A DNA stretch of 57,507 nucleotides, taken from Streptomyces sp. UNOC14_S4 (GTDB taxonomy: Bacteria > Actinomycetota > Actinomycetes > Streptomycetales > Streptomycetaceae). Of this stretch, positions 18,058-26,289 are shown in pieces. The translations under genes were made by a program, and so were the position numbers. A model generated the notes under the pieces. The model made no database searches. It was not told where the DNA came from and saw only the letters and a program-made list of their open reading frames with translations. Position 1 is the stretch's first letter. The number at the start of each line of letters is the position of its first letter. The stretch is taken from positions 1-57,507 of the forward strand of contig NZ_JAINFC010000002.1 in NCBI RefSeq assembly GCF_020740835.1, in the 5' to 3' direction.

Positions 18058-21000
18058 GCCTCAACCTCTCCGTTCTTCGCGTCTTCCGGGGTCAGGGCGA
18101 ACACGACGGCGGCGGCCGACACGTAGGGCCGGATGTCGCTGTAGCGTTCCCGGATAGAGGCGATCTCGCGCTGCTCCTCGTCGTCCAGGCTCTCCAGACG
18201 GTCGTTCATGTGCTGCAGGTCCCGGCGGCGCTGCTTTTGCTGCTCGTCCGTGAACAGAAAGTTCTCCTCCTGGTCCCGGATTTCCTGCTCCAGCCGGTCG
18301 CGGGACTCACCGAGGTTGACCCGGAAGGCGCCGAAGATCTCGCGGGCACGGGTGATGTCGGTCTCCTGGCGCCGTTGGAGTGCTTCGGTGACCTTCTCCT
18401 GGCGGCTTTCGCTCTTGCGTTCCATTGCCTTGAGCAGCCGGGTGCGCAGCCTGCCGCCGTCGTCGTTCCACAGAGCAGCGAGGTGGGTGCGTACTTGCTC
18501 ATCGGCGAGGATCAGGTTCTCGGAGTCCAGGGTCTCGTCCAGGACCTGCTCGACCTTGGACTCGGCGAGAGCCTGGCCCCGCAGCCGGACGCCGGTGAGG
18601 AAGACCTCTTCGTGCAGCCGCAGACCGCCGCGGCCGACCAGGACGAGCCGGGAGACGGCGGCGACGCAGGACTCCTGAAGGCCGGGAGTGACGACGGCGG
18701 TGACGCGGTTGACGGGTGCGTCCACACTGAACAGGGCGCTGCGCAGGGTGCGGGTGGCGCGCTGCATGAGGGCGTGGCCGAGGTGGATGTGCACGAGGTC
18801 GGTGCGTCCTTGCGCTGCCTTGTCGTCGAAGGTGATCGGCCGCAGGACGCCCGGTTCCAGGCGTGTGTCCAGACCGCGCAGGGCCATCTGCCAGGAGCGG
18901 CCCAGGTTCGGAACTTCGAAGACCTGGGCGTCGGTCCGGTCGTCACCGAGCATGGTCAGCGGTGGCTGGGCGTCCAAGGCGAGGGCGGTGTCCACGGCCC
19001 GGCGGGCGTTGGCGGGTGTGAGGTGCATCGCCGCCTTGTGCGCGTCATAGGTCTGGGTCAGCTCGGTGAGCTGGCGATTCAGCTCGATGCTGCCGGCCAG
19101 CGCCCCGTTCATGATCTCGTCGCCATCGTCCGGCGCGGTCGGCCGCGGTTTGCGTGCCGTCCCGGCCGGGCTGAAGTGCTCCTGTACATCGGCATCGATG
19201 ATCGGGTTGATCTTGCCCAGGTCCTGGGTGGCAGTGCCGACCTTCTTGGCGATGATCCCCATGAACTCCAGGTCCGCCGCGTAGGTCGAGGAGGTGGCTT
19301 CGGGCATGAAGTGGTAGATCTCGGGGTTCTTCGTCTGCCCATACCGGTCAATCCGGCCGATGCGCTGCTCCAGGCGGGAGGGATTGAACGGGATGTCGAA
19401 GTTCACCAGGCGATGGCAATGCGCCTGCAGGTCGATGCCCTCCCCCGCGGAGTCCGTGGCAAGCAGTACCCGCACCGGGTGCTTGTCGGGGCTCTCGGTG
19501 AACCGGGCGCGGATCCTCTCGCGCTGCTCCACCGGGGTCGAGCCCTGGATCGTCTCCAGCACGTCTCCATAGCCGCGCTGCCGCAGAACACCGGCGATCC
19601 AGTCGAGCGTGGCCGCGTACTCGGTGAACACCACGACCCGCTCATTCGTCCAGCGCAGGCCATCCGACGTCCGGCAGTGCGTGTTGAGGAAGGAGATCAA
19701 CGCCTCCAGCCGAGAGTCCGGCTTGTGCTCGTAGCCCAGACCCCACCCGACCAGCGCGGCGATCTCACTGTCGGTGGCCGCTACCAGCGGATCCGAGCCC
19801 TTGGAATGCCGCAGCGCAGTGAACTCGGGGTGCTCGGCCTCGCCCTCCTCCTCGTCGGACTGTCCGCTGCCCATGACCTCCGTGAAGTATTCGGCCTCGT
19901 CCTCCATCTCCAGCTGACGATCACCAGCCGCCACCCCGTCGTACAGCTCCAGGGTCCGGGCAAACGACCACGGGCTGGACAAAAAACGCTTCTTCAGGAG
20001 CATCGAGACGATGTCGCCGCCCTTGCCCTTGCCGTTCGCGCGGGCGCTCTCCGTGAGCAGCCCCACCAGCCGCTCGAACTGCTCCTGCTCGTCCGCGGAG
20101 GGCGTGAAGGAAATCGTCAGCAGCTTGCGCGGTTTGAAGCCCTTGTCCGGCAGCTCGCTCTTCAGCCGCCGAACCCGCACCTCGTCAAGCGCCTTCCTGT
20201 CGATGCTGGCGCCACGGGTGAACCGGCGGCTGTCGATCATCTCCAGAAGGGCAGTGAACGACTCCGAGTAGCCGTTGTGCGGCGTCGCGCTCAAGAACAG
20301 CCGGTGCTCGCACGCCTCCGCCAACCTCTTCGTGGCCGTCGTACGGTTGCTGTCCACCGCGTACCCACGCTGTCCTGGGGCCGTCGTCGGGCTGGCCGGA
20401 GCCACATGGTGCGCCTCGTCGACCACCAGTACATCGAAAGCGAAACGCCGAGCGGTGGAGGCGTGACGCACATCGGCCAGGACATCACGCAGCAGACGCT
20501 GCGCCCGCAGCGACGGCAGCCAGGCCATACTCACGATCACCCGCGGGAACAGCCGGAACGGGTTCGCGCTCAGCCCGTGGCTGCGCCGCACCTTTGCCAT
20601 CAGCTCGCTGTTGACGATGACGAAGTCGAGGCCGAATTTTTCCCGCATCTCGTCCTGCCACTTCAGCGACAGGCTCGGCGGGCAGACGATCACGGCGGTC
20701 CGCGCCCGGTGGCGCAGCAGCAGCTCCTGTATGACCAGGCCGGCCTCGATGGTCTTGCCCAGGCCGACGTCGTCGGCGAGCAGCAGGTTCGTACGGGAGG
20801 ACTGCAGTGCGCGACGCAACGGCTCCAGCTGATACGCCTCGACGTTCGCGCCACTCCGGAAAGGGGCCTGGTACGAGTTCGCGTCCGCCGACGTCACCGC
20901 GCCCCACCGCACCGCGTCCACGAACGCAGCCAGCGTGTTCGGATCGTCGAACGCCTCCGGCCGCACGGTCTCCGGCAGCCCCTGGTCCGGGGCAACGGTG

Positions 21001-21281
21001 TGCCCGACCTCCAGCTCCCAGACCACTGTCAGCTCCTGGCCGAGCCGGTCCTCGTCCAGCGACTGCAGGCTCACCACGTGTGCCAGGCCAGGCTTCCCCT
21101 CGTCGGCGGGGCTCCGCGGCAGACCCTGCCGACGGACATCCGACACAGCCCAGGTAGAGCCCCGGACCTTCACCACCTGCCCAGGATCCGGAACCGGCGG
21201 CAGCGCCACCGTCCGCCTGGCGCCGCTCCCCACCCCCTGCGGATACTCCGTAGCGGTCGCCACCTGACGAGACTCCTTCAT
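18054..21281 (-). CDS. drmD: DISARM SNF2-like helicase DrmD
   Basis: A SNF2-family helicase of about 1075 residues. Motifs in order: LLADDVGLGKTIEAGLVIQE (Walker A, near residue 176), VLVVDEAHHVAP (DEAH, near 290), FLSATPHNGYSE, and in the second lobe DSAGEGIDLQAHCHRLVNFD, then RLEQRIGRIDRYGQ. A charged coiled-coil-like C-terminal tail follows. DrmD is the class 1 marker. I chose ATG 21281 (MKESRQVATATEYPQ); GTG 21323 in the same frame is an alternative, and neither has a clear ribosome-binding site. It is the first gene of the operon, so the DISARM promoter should lie upstream of 21281-21323. Confidence 0.93.
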   Translation of the reverse strand: MKESRQVATATEYPQGVGSGARRTVALPPVPDPGQVVKVRGSTWAVSDVRRQGLPRSPADEGKPGLAHVVSLQSLDEDRLGQELTVVWELEVGHTVAPDQGLPETVRPEAFDDPNTLAAFVDAVRWGAVTSADANSYQAPFRSGANVEAYQLEPLRRALQSSRTNLLLADDVGLGKTIEAGLVIQELLLRHRARTAVIVCPPSLSLKWQDEMREKFGLDFVIVNSELMAKVRRSHGLSANPFRLFPRVIVSMAWLPSLRAQRLLRDVLADVRHASTARRFAFDVLVVDEAHHVAPASPTTAPGQRGYAVDSNRTTATKRLAEACEHRLFLSATPHNGYSESFTALLEMIDSRRFTRGASIDRKALDEVRVRRLKSELPDKGFKPRKLLTISFTPSADEQEQFERLVGLLTESARANGKGKGGDIVSMLLKKRFLSSPWSFARTLELYDGVAAGDRQLEMEDEAEYFTEVMGSGQSDEEEGEAEHPEFTALRHSKGSDPLVAATDSEIAALVGWGLGYEHKPDSRLEALISFLNTHCRTSDGLRWTNERVVVFTEYAATLDWIAGVLRQRGYGDVLETIQGSTPVEQRERIRARFTESPDKHPVRVLLATDSAGEGIDLQAHCHRLVNFDIPFNPSRLEQRIGRIDRYGQTKNPEIYHFMPEATSSTYAADLEFMGIIAKKVGTATQDLGKINPIIDADVQEHFSPAGTARKPRPTAPDDGDEIMNGALAGSIELNRQLTELTQTYDAHKAAMHLTPANARRAVDTALALDAQPPLTMLGDDRTDAQVFEVPNLGRSWQMALRGLDTRLEPGVLRPITFDDKAAQGRTDLVHIHLGHALMQRATRTLRSALFSVDAPVNRVTAVVTPGLQESCVAAVSRLVLVGRGGLRLHEEVFLTGVRLRGQALAESKVEQVLDETLDSENLILADEQVRTHLAALWNDDGGRLRTRLLKAMERKSESRQEKVTEALQRRQETDITRAREIFGAFRVNLGESRDRLEQEIRDQEENFLFTDEQQKQRRRDLQHMNDRLESLDDEEQREIASIRERYSDIRPYVSAAAVVFALTPEDAKNGEVEA

Positions 21282-21596
21282 CGACGCGTCACACCCAGCC
21301 CCAGGGCCATCCCACCGGTACACTGCGCAACCGTGAGGTCACAGGGGACAGCCGACGCACCAGTATCCCCGATGGCGGGCACAACCCGCTCGAAGTCTCC
21401 ACGATCAAGCCAATCCGCTTCCCGAAGCGGTCGACCAAGCCGAAGGCGGCCTGCTTGACCTTCTCGAGGTCACTGCCCTATGGGGGACGCGGCCGGCCCG
21501 AGTGACGCAGGCAACACCGCCGTCCACTCGCTGAACACAGTGGGCAGGAAGCCGCACAAGGCGTTCCCTACCTTTCGTCAGCCGGGCAGTCGCCGC
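21282..21596. other. Intergenic region upstream of drmD with a possible gene remnant
   Basis: On the minus strand, bases about 21482-21291 hold an open frame with strong GC bias at third positions (SDLEKVKQAAFGLVDRFGKR, then IGLIVETSSGLCPP) but no usable start codon. It looks like the tail of a lost gene. The region must also contain the DISARM promoter, although I see no convincing -35/-10 pair. The right boundary of any DISARM-carrying insertion may fall here. Confidence 0.3.
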
Positions 21597-21731
21597 TCAG
21601 CCGAAGGTGAGCATCGGGACGTCGTACATGTCCAGGGTGCGTGGCCGGGTCATGTCGGAAACCACGACTTCGACTACCAGCAGCTCGCTGAGGAGGTGGC
21701 TCACACGCCCGTCGGCCGACTGTGCTTTGCC
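21597..21731 (-). pseudogene. C-terminal fragment of a PPC (DUF296) DNA-binding domain protein
   Basis: The minus strand reads GKAQSADGRVSHLLSELLVV, then EVVVSDMTRPRTLDMYDVPM, then LTFG and a stop at 21597-21599. This matches the end of PPC/DUF296 proteins, where a SxDGHTSHLL-like block is followed by a hydrophobic strand xxLVVEV and a terminal RPRD..YDVPLLxF. A few residues seem lost between the two blocks. There is no start, and the frame loses protein character above 21731. The matching N-terminal fragment is at 22519-22597 on the same strand. The family match is by eye. Confidence 0.5.
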
Positions 21732-21886
21732 ACGCCGCCAGATCCCACAGCGCGGCGTGGGAAGCCTCTGGCCGCAGGCGGACTCACCAAAGGTTCGCCC
21801 ATCGTCTGGGCCACCGGATCCTCGCCAAACCCGTCTCGTCGAGCGCGCTCAGTGGCATGATCAGCCTCACCAGAGGGAGGTCGATC

Positions 21887-22414
21887 ATGCGTCCAGTAGT
21901 TCACCTCGTAGGTTGTGGAACACGTCCCACCGAGGATCTTCCAGATTTCGCGGCTGCACTGCGCATAGCCGGCTGGGAGCCGCACATTATCGCCAGCCCG
22001 ATGGGACAACGCTTTATGGACACCGACCACGCCGCAGGATGTTCCGGTCAGCCAGTACGCTGGGACCTCGATCCCGACGATCCTGTGAGCCTGCCCGAGG
22101 CGCAGGCCGTGGCCGTGGCACCAGCAACGTTCAACACGATCACAAAGCTCGCCGCCGGCATCGCAGACACGCTGGCGCTTGCTGTCACTGCTGAAGCGGT
22201 CGGAGCAGGGTTGCCAGTCGTTGTGGTGCCGTGGATGAACTCGAGCCTCACGAATCACCCTCAGTACGACCGTGCCGTGCGCACTCTCCGCGCGTGGGGC
22301 GTGCAGTTCCTGCCCGCCGATCAATCACGGCCCTTCCCGTGGACGTTGCTACGCGAGCACCTCGACCACGTTCGCACTGAACTCGTCCACGCCTCGGAAT
22401 CCGCCTTGCCATAA
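21887..22414 (+). CDS. Flavoprotein, phosphopantothenoylcysteine decarboxylase-like
   Basis: A 175-residue single-domain protein of the HFCD flavoprotein family. It begins with a beta strand VVHLVGCGTRP and has the family's APATFNTITKLAAGIADTLA block (the Asn of the PAT-N segment) near residues 82-105 and VVVPWMN near 120. Members bind FMN and oxidatively decarboxylate cysteine-containing substrates (CoaC, EpiD) or act in other pathways. The usual active-site His cannot be placed with confidence, so the reaction is open. A GGGAGG ribosome-binding site precedes the ATG. It lies between the two halves of a broken PPC gene and on the opposite strand, so it was probably acquired with the insertion or rearrangement. 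Confidence 0.75.
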   Translation: MRPVVHLVGCGTRPTEDLPDFAAALRIAGWEPHIIASPMGQRFMDTDHAAGCSGQPVRWDLDPDDPVSLPEAQAVAVAPATFNTITKLAAGIADTLALAVTAEAVGAGLPVVVVPWMNSSLTNHPQYDRAVRTLRAWGVQFLPADQSRPFPWTLLREHLDHVRTELVHASESALP

Positions 22415-22518
22415 ACCGATCGCCGCGACCGCAAGCTCCCACGATCTCGGCCTCCGCGAAAGCTCCGAAGCACGAAGGGATGTGCTCCTGCCGTACGCCG
22501 CGCTCGCGGCAGAAGCAG

Positions 22519-22597
22519 AGAGGACGTCGAAGAAGTCTTCGCCGTGATCAAAGGTGACACGGAAGGTCCGTCCAATGGCCAGTTCGTGGGCGCGAAC
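22519..22597 (-). pseudogene. N-terminal fragment of a PPC (DUF296) DNA-binding domain protein
   Basis: The minus strand encodes VRAHELAIGRTFRVTFDHGE then DFFDVL, closely resembling the start of actinobacterial PPC/DUF296 proteins (RxHxLxxGRTFxVxFDHGEDF). An AGAAGGGA ribosome-binding site is still visible, but the expected start codon is GTT. Below 22519 the frame is open but no longer resembles the family. The fragment directly follows the asparaginase gene on the same strand. Its C-terminal counterpart lies about 790 bp further on at 21597-21731. Confidence 0.55.
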
Positions 22598-22628
22598 GCG
22601 CCGTCCCTTCTGAGCTGTCCTGGAGAGG

Positions 22629-23651
22629 TCACCTGGCAAAAGTCGCGAATACCGCTTCGATCGCGCTGCGGTCCGTCCCCTGGGCGATCAGTTGGTGGAG
22701 AAGAAGCCTGGCCTGGTAGGGGCCGAGGGCGCCGGCCGGGATGAGGCCGCGCTTGATGAGGTCCGTTTCCGATCCCGCGAAGCCATACGTGTGGGTCAGC
22801 ACCGGGCCGTTGCCGATCCGTGAGGCCAGGACCACGGGGATGCGGACGACGAGCCGCTCCAGCGGGTCCACGAGCTGCTGCGGTACATGTCCCGCCCCGA
22901 AGGCGGCGACGACCAGGCCGTCGCAGGCGTCGGCCCATAGTCCGAGCAGGGCTCCGTCGTCGCCCAGGCTGACGGTGTAGAAGCCGACCCTGGCACCTTG
23001 CACCAAAGGCTTCATGGCAGCGGGGCGGTCGGGCAGTCTGCCGACGAGGTGGACGCGGTCTTCGGCGATGCGGCCGAGCGGGCCAGCGCCGGGTGACGTG
23101 AACGCGGCAGGACTGGTGGTGTGGGATTTGCGTACGTGCCGTGCTGCGTGGATCTCGTCGCCCATGACGACGAGACAGCCGGTTCCGCGCAGTTTCGGAT
23201 CGGCGGCGGCGACCACCGCGGCGTACAGGTTCCCGGGACCGTCCGGTCCTGCCATGGTCGGGTTGCGCATGGCGCCGGTGACGATGACCGGGGCTTCGTG
23301 CGCGTGGCAGAGGTCGAGAAAGAAGGCAGTCTCCTCGATCGTGTCGGTCCCTTGTGTCACCACAACGCCGTCGACCTCGCCCCCCTCGAGCATCGCGTTG
23401 ACCGCTTCGCTGAGCGCGGCGAGGTCGCCGAGGGTAAGCGAGGCCCCCGGTACCCGGCAGAAGTCGTGCACCCGCAGATCGATGCCCAGTACGTCGAGGC
23501 CGGGGACGGTAGCGAGGAGGTCGTGGGCAGACAGGGCTGGCACCACGCCGCCGGTGGTGGGATCGGTCGTCATCGCGATCGTTCCCCCGAGGGAGTAGAT
23601 CGCGACGGTTCTCGCTGTCTCTGCCACCTCGCTGGCCCCATTCCCCATCAT
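22629..23651 (-). CDS. L-asparaginase (type I/II-like)
   Basis: An asparaginase hydrolysing asparagine to aspartate and ammonia. The two catalytic threonine signatures are present: VAIYSLGGTIAM near the N-terminus and VVVTQGTDTIEETAFFL near residue 100. GAMRNPTMAGPDGPGN and the C-terminal domain (GLVVAAFGAGHVPQQ, GFAGSETDLIKRGLIPAG) follow as usual. No signal peptide is seen, so it is probably cytoplasmic. I used the tandem ATG at 23651; GTG 23714 in frame is possible, and neither has a good ribosome-binding site. A degenerate PPC-domain gene follows directly. Confidence 0.9.
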   Translation of the reverse strand: MMGNGASEVAETARTVAIYSLGGTIAMTTDPTTGGVVPALSAHDLLATVPGLDVLGIDLRVHDFCRVPGASLTLGDLAALSEAVNAMLEGGEVDGVVVTQGTDTIEETAFFLDLCHAHEAPVIVTGAMRNPTMAGPDGPGNLYAAVVAAADPKLRGTGCLVVMGDEIHAARHVRKSHTTSPAAFTSPGAGPLGRIAEDRVHLVGRLPDRPAAMKPLVQGARVGFYTVSLGDDGALLGLWADACDGLVVAAFGAGHVPQQLVDPLERLVVRIPVVLASRIGNGPVLTHTYGFAGSETDLIKRGLIPAGALGPYQARLLLHQLIAQGTDRSAIEAVFATFAR

Positions 23652-23904
23652 CCGAGCGATCACGCGTCGGGAGATCGTTCCATGCAGGCTATCGAGTCCT
23701 ACCCTTGATGACACGACCAGTTGAGCGAAATTCGGCCGCGACGAAGGAACAGGCGACTTTGAGAGCGGCGTGGCTGAGGTGGCAGCTGCGCGGTCTTGTT
23801 AACCGTCGGTTCCGCCAGCAGCGAGCTGTCGACAGCGGCGGGCGGGCCACGTGACCGAGGCCCACAGCCTGTGGCGATCCAAGCGGTGCTCTACGCTGCG
23901 GTGC

Positions 23905-24564
23905 ATGATTCGCGCTGTTGTGTTCGACGTCGGTGAGTGCCTCGTTGACGAGACCCGGGAGTACGGGACCTGGGCGGACTGGCTCGAGGTGCCTCGCCAT
24001 ACATTCGCTGCGATGTTCGGTGCCGTGATCGCACAGGGGCGGGACTATCGCGAGACCTTCCAGGTGTTCCGGCCAGGCTTCGATCTGACTGAGGAGCGGG
24101 AAAAGCGGGCCGCCGCGGGGAAGCCCGAGTGGTTTGGTGAGGGGGACCTCTACCCCGATGTGCGGCCGGCACTCTCGGCTCTTCGCGAGGCCGGGCTCTG
24201 GGTGGGTATCGCGGGTAACCAGACGGTCAGGGCCGGGGGGCTGCTGCGGGGCCTGGATCTGCCCGCGGACCTGATCGCCACCAGCGATGACTGGGGAGCC
24301 TCCAAGCCGGACGTGAAGTTCTTCGAGCACGTCATTGAAGCGACGCCCGCAGAGCCCGAGGAAATCTTGTACGTCGGCGACCGCTTGGACAACGACATCC
24401 GGCCCGCGGTTGCAGCCGGCCTCCGCACAGCTTTGATCCGACGCGGACCGTGGGGCACGATCCAGCAGCACGACCCGGACGCCGACCGCATCACCACCAT
24501 GCGGATCGACTCACTGTCCGAACTGCCTGAAAGAGTTGCCAAGTTCAACGCTGGAGTGCGTTGA
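23905..24564 (+). CDS. HAD-superfamily hydrolase
   Basis: A 219-residue HAD protein. Motif I is AVVFDVGECLVDE with the nucleophile Asp at residue 8 and Gly at the +2 position; motif II-like is GIAGNQT; motif III/IV is SKPDVKFFEHVIEA, then ILYVGDRLDNDIRPAVAAGL. The cap is the small helical type near residues 15-90. The Gly at +2 occurs in a subgroup often annotated as HAD hydrolase of unknown substrate, so the activity is unspecified. Its 3' end overlaps by 20 bp the 3' end of the convergent XRE-TPR regulator. Confidence 0.85.
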   Translation: MIRAVVFDVGECLVDETREYGTWADWLEVPRHTFAAMFGAVIAQGRDYRETFQVFRPGFDLTEEREKRAAAGKPEWFGEGDLYPDVRPALSALREAGLWVGIAGNQTVRAGGLLRGLDLPADLIATSDDWGASKPDVKFFEHVIEATPAEPEEILYVGDRLDNDIRPAVAAGLRTALIRRGPWGTIQQHDPDADRITTMRIDSLSELPERVAKFNAGVR

Positions 24565-25819
24565 CCGTCGTTCCCCAGTCATAGAGGCGGTCGTCGAGGT
24601 CACGAACGCACTGCTCGTTCTGCCACGGTGCGAGCGAGCGGCGCACATCCCGTACGCGGTCCATGCCGGTCGCGTACGGGGTGATCGCCAGCTGGTCGAG
24701 AGCTCGCAGCGCGTAGTGGCATGCCTGCTGCGGATTCCCGTCGGCAGCTTCGACCGCGGCGAGGTCGCCGAGGACGACCGACCGCTGCTTGTCCGACTCC
24801 GGGGGCAGACCATCCAGGACGTGAAGCAGAGTGGTCCGGGCTTGGGGGATGTGTCCGGCCTTGAGCTGTGTATTGCCCTTGAAGGCGGCCAAGCGCACCG
24901 CACTGAACCAGTCCATCCATTCGGGCGTCGTGTGCTCCGAGCCGGCGGCGAGGGTGTCCTCGGCGTGGAGGATCAGGTTGAGGGCCGCACGGGTGTCCCC
25001 GCATCGGGTTTCGCATTCTGCCTCGACCGCGTCCAGCCATGCCCAGAACTCAGCGGAAGCGGTTCCGCGTCGGGCATAGGTCCGTGCGGCAGCCATCCGC
25101 TCGACGGCTCCGTTGCGGTTTCCCGCCCAGCCCGGGATGAAGGCCGTGTGCGCGAGGATGGCTGAGCCAAGCAGCGAGTCGTCCGCCTCCCCCGCGGCTT
25201 GCAGGGCACGAAGGAGCGTTTCGCTCGCCCGTTCCGGCTGTTGGAGATCAAAGAACTCGATGCGCCCTGCGAGGAGGTAGGACTCGGCGAGCGCGGCGGC
25301 GAGAATGCGGCGGCCAGGGTCCGCTGTTTCGGGCAGCAGTGAGCAGCCAAGCCTCGTGTGCTCCAGTATCGCCGGGTGGAGAGTCGCCGGTGCGACCGAC
25401 CAGTACATGTGGCGGTGAGAGCGGGATACCACCTCAAAGTCCCTGCCAATGCTGGCAGGTTGCGACACGAGGGGGGCCTGTGACGGGACGGTGGCGAGCC
25501 TGGTGCCAACCCTGCTCCCACTGATGGCCATCTGGCCAGCAGGCGCTGCCCGGGTACCGTCGGCTCCCCACGGCGGGGCGAAGCCGAGTTCTTCCATGCT
25601 CTGACCCAGGAGATGAGTCAGAACCCGTCGGATGTCAGGGTGCGGCCAAGGCGGTGTACGCGACTCCCAGCGCCGTACCTGCCGGACGCCGACGGTGAGG
25701 CCACGTATCCCGAGGCGTGGTGCGGTCTTGGTGATGGCGTCGGCGAGAGCCTGTTGCGAGTTGTACCCGGCAGCGACGCGAGCTGCTTTGAGCCGAGTGT
25801 TACCTGCGGGGCGGGACAC
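24545..25819 (-). CDS. XRE-family regulator with TPR-like C-terminal domain
   Basis: A 424-residue streptomycete-type regulator. Residues about 6-75 hold a helix-turn-helix-like segment (RLKAARVAAGYNSQQALADA to VRQVRRWES). Residues about 150-420 are repetitive helical TPR-like sequence (ILAAALAESYLLAGRIEFFD, VLDGLPPESDKQRSVVLGDL). Such proteins often control secondary metabolism or development. The GTG start at 25819 has GGAGGT five bases upstream. Direct repeats around AAGTCCT lie 40-130 bp upstream and may be its operator. It converges with the HAD gene at its end. Confidence 0.8.
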   Translation of the reverse strand: MSRPAGNTRLKAARVAAGYNSQQALADAITKTAPRLGIRGLTVGVRQVRRWESRTPPWPHPDIRRVLTHLLGQSMEELGFAPPWGADGTRAAPAGQMAISGSRVGTRLATVPSQAPLVSQPASIGRDFEVVSRSHRHMYWSVAPATLHPAILEHTRLGCSLLPETADPGRRILAAALAESYLLAGRIEFFDLQQPERASETLLRALQAAGEADDSLLGSAILAHTAFIPGWAGNRNGAVERMAAARTYARRGTASAEFWAWLDAVEAECETRCGDTRAALNLILHAEDTLAAGSEHTTPEWMDWFSAVRLAAFKGNTQLKAGHIPQARTTLLHVLDGLPPESDKQRSVVLGDLAAVEAADGNPQQACHYALRALDQLAITPYATGMDRVRDVRRSLAPWQNEQCVRDLDDRLYDWGTTVNALQR

Positions 25820-25860
25820 GGGTACCTCCGGGCTTGGCGCTTGCCTGAGATTTCCACTGT

Positions 25861-25945
25861 AAGTCCTTGATCAAGCAAGAAATAGCCCCTACAACAGCAA
25901 CCAGGACCTGTAAAAGTCCTCTTGACGTCCCCTTAAAGTCCTCGA
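25861..25945. promoter_or_regulatory. AAGTCCT direct repeats and an AGGAC/GTCCT inverted repeat
   Basis: Three related copies run in the same direction: AAGTCCTTGA at 25861, AAGTCCTCTTGA at 25914 and AAGTCCTCGA at 25936. AGGAC at 25903-25907 also pairs with GTCCT at 25916-25920 across an 8-bp spacer. They lie in the 239-bp gap between the regulator start at 25819 and the plus-strand frame at 26059, so they could be an operator for either side. No strong -35/-10 pair is visible. Confidence 0.4.
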
Positions 25946-26058
25946 AACGGCCCTTCCTGACGTTCACCATGGCACGGCATCCGCTGATCCACCCAGTGGC
26001 GCCGCATTTGCTGACGCCCGCGCACCTCAACTCCCAGCCGGAGAAATCGGAGTTCGGT

Positions 26059-26289
26059 ATGTCGCGCACGACTACGACGTCCGGTAGCAGCTACCTCGTC
26101 ATTGAAACGGGCGTTGTCAGACCGGAAACGCCGCTGCGCGGCTCGCCCACCAGCTGCACGAGAGGTCCGGCGACCACACCGAAGTCCATCTGGTCAGCAC
26201 GACGGGGCGGAAGCGCCGTGGTGTCCAGCGCTGCCGAGCCGGAGCACGCGCCGGCTCGCCCCATGATCGCTTCTCGAAGGAGCAGATGA
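26059..26289 (+). CDS. Small ORF, apparently with a shifted central reading frame
   Basis: A 76-residue frame from ATG 26059, with GGAG upstream, to a TGA overlapping the next gene's ATG by four bases. The ends read well (MSRTTTTSGSSYLVIETG; VVSSAAEPEHAPA). Between about 26115 and 26215, however, the natural-looking, GC3-rich frame is a different one, giving NAAARLAHQLHERSGDHTEV then HLVSTTGRKRR. Two compensating indels would explain this. The product as it stands may therefore be non-functional. Function unknown; position and coupling suggest a partner of the downstream regulator. Confidence 0.4.
   Translation: MSRTTTTSGSSYLVIETGVVRPETPLRGSPTSCTRGPATTPKSIWSARRGGSAVVSSAAEPEHAPARPMIASRRSR

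Noticed and set aside
22349..22639. A 96-codon minus-strand frame treated as an intact gene.
   Set aside because: Only about 26 codons resemble the PPC/DUF296 N-terminus. The rest lacks family features, so it is a fragment read through unrelated sequence.
23715..23904. Possible transposase remnant between the asparaginase and HAD genes.
   Set aside because: Short coding-like stretches appear on the minus strand, but no recognisable transposase motif or terminal repeat is visible.
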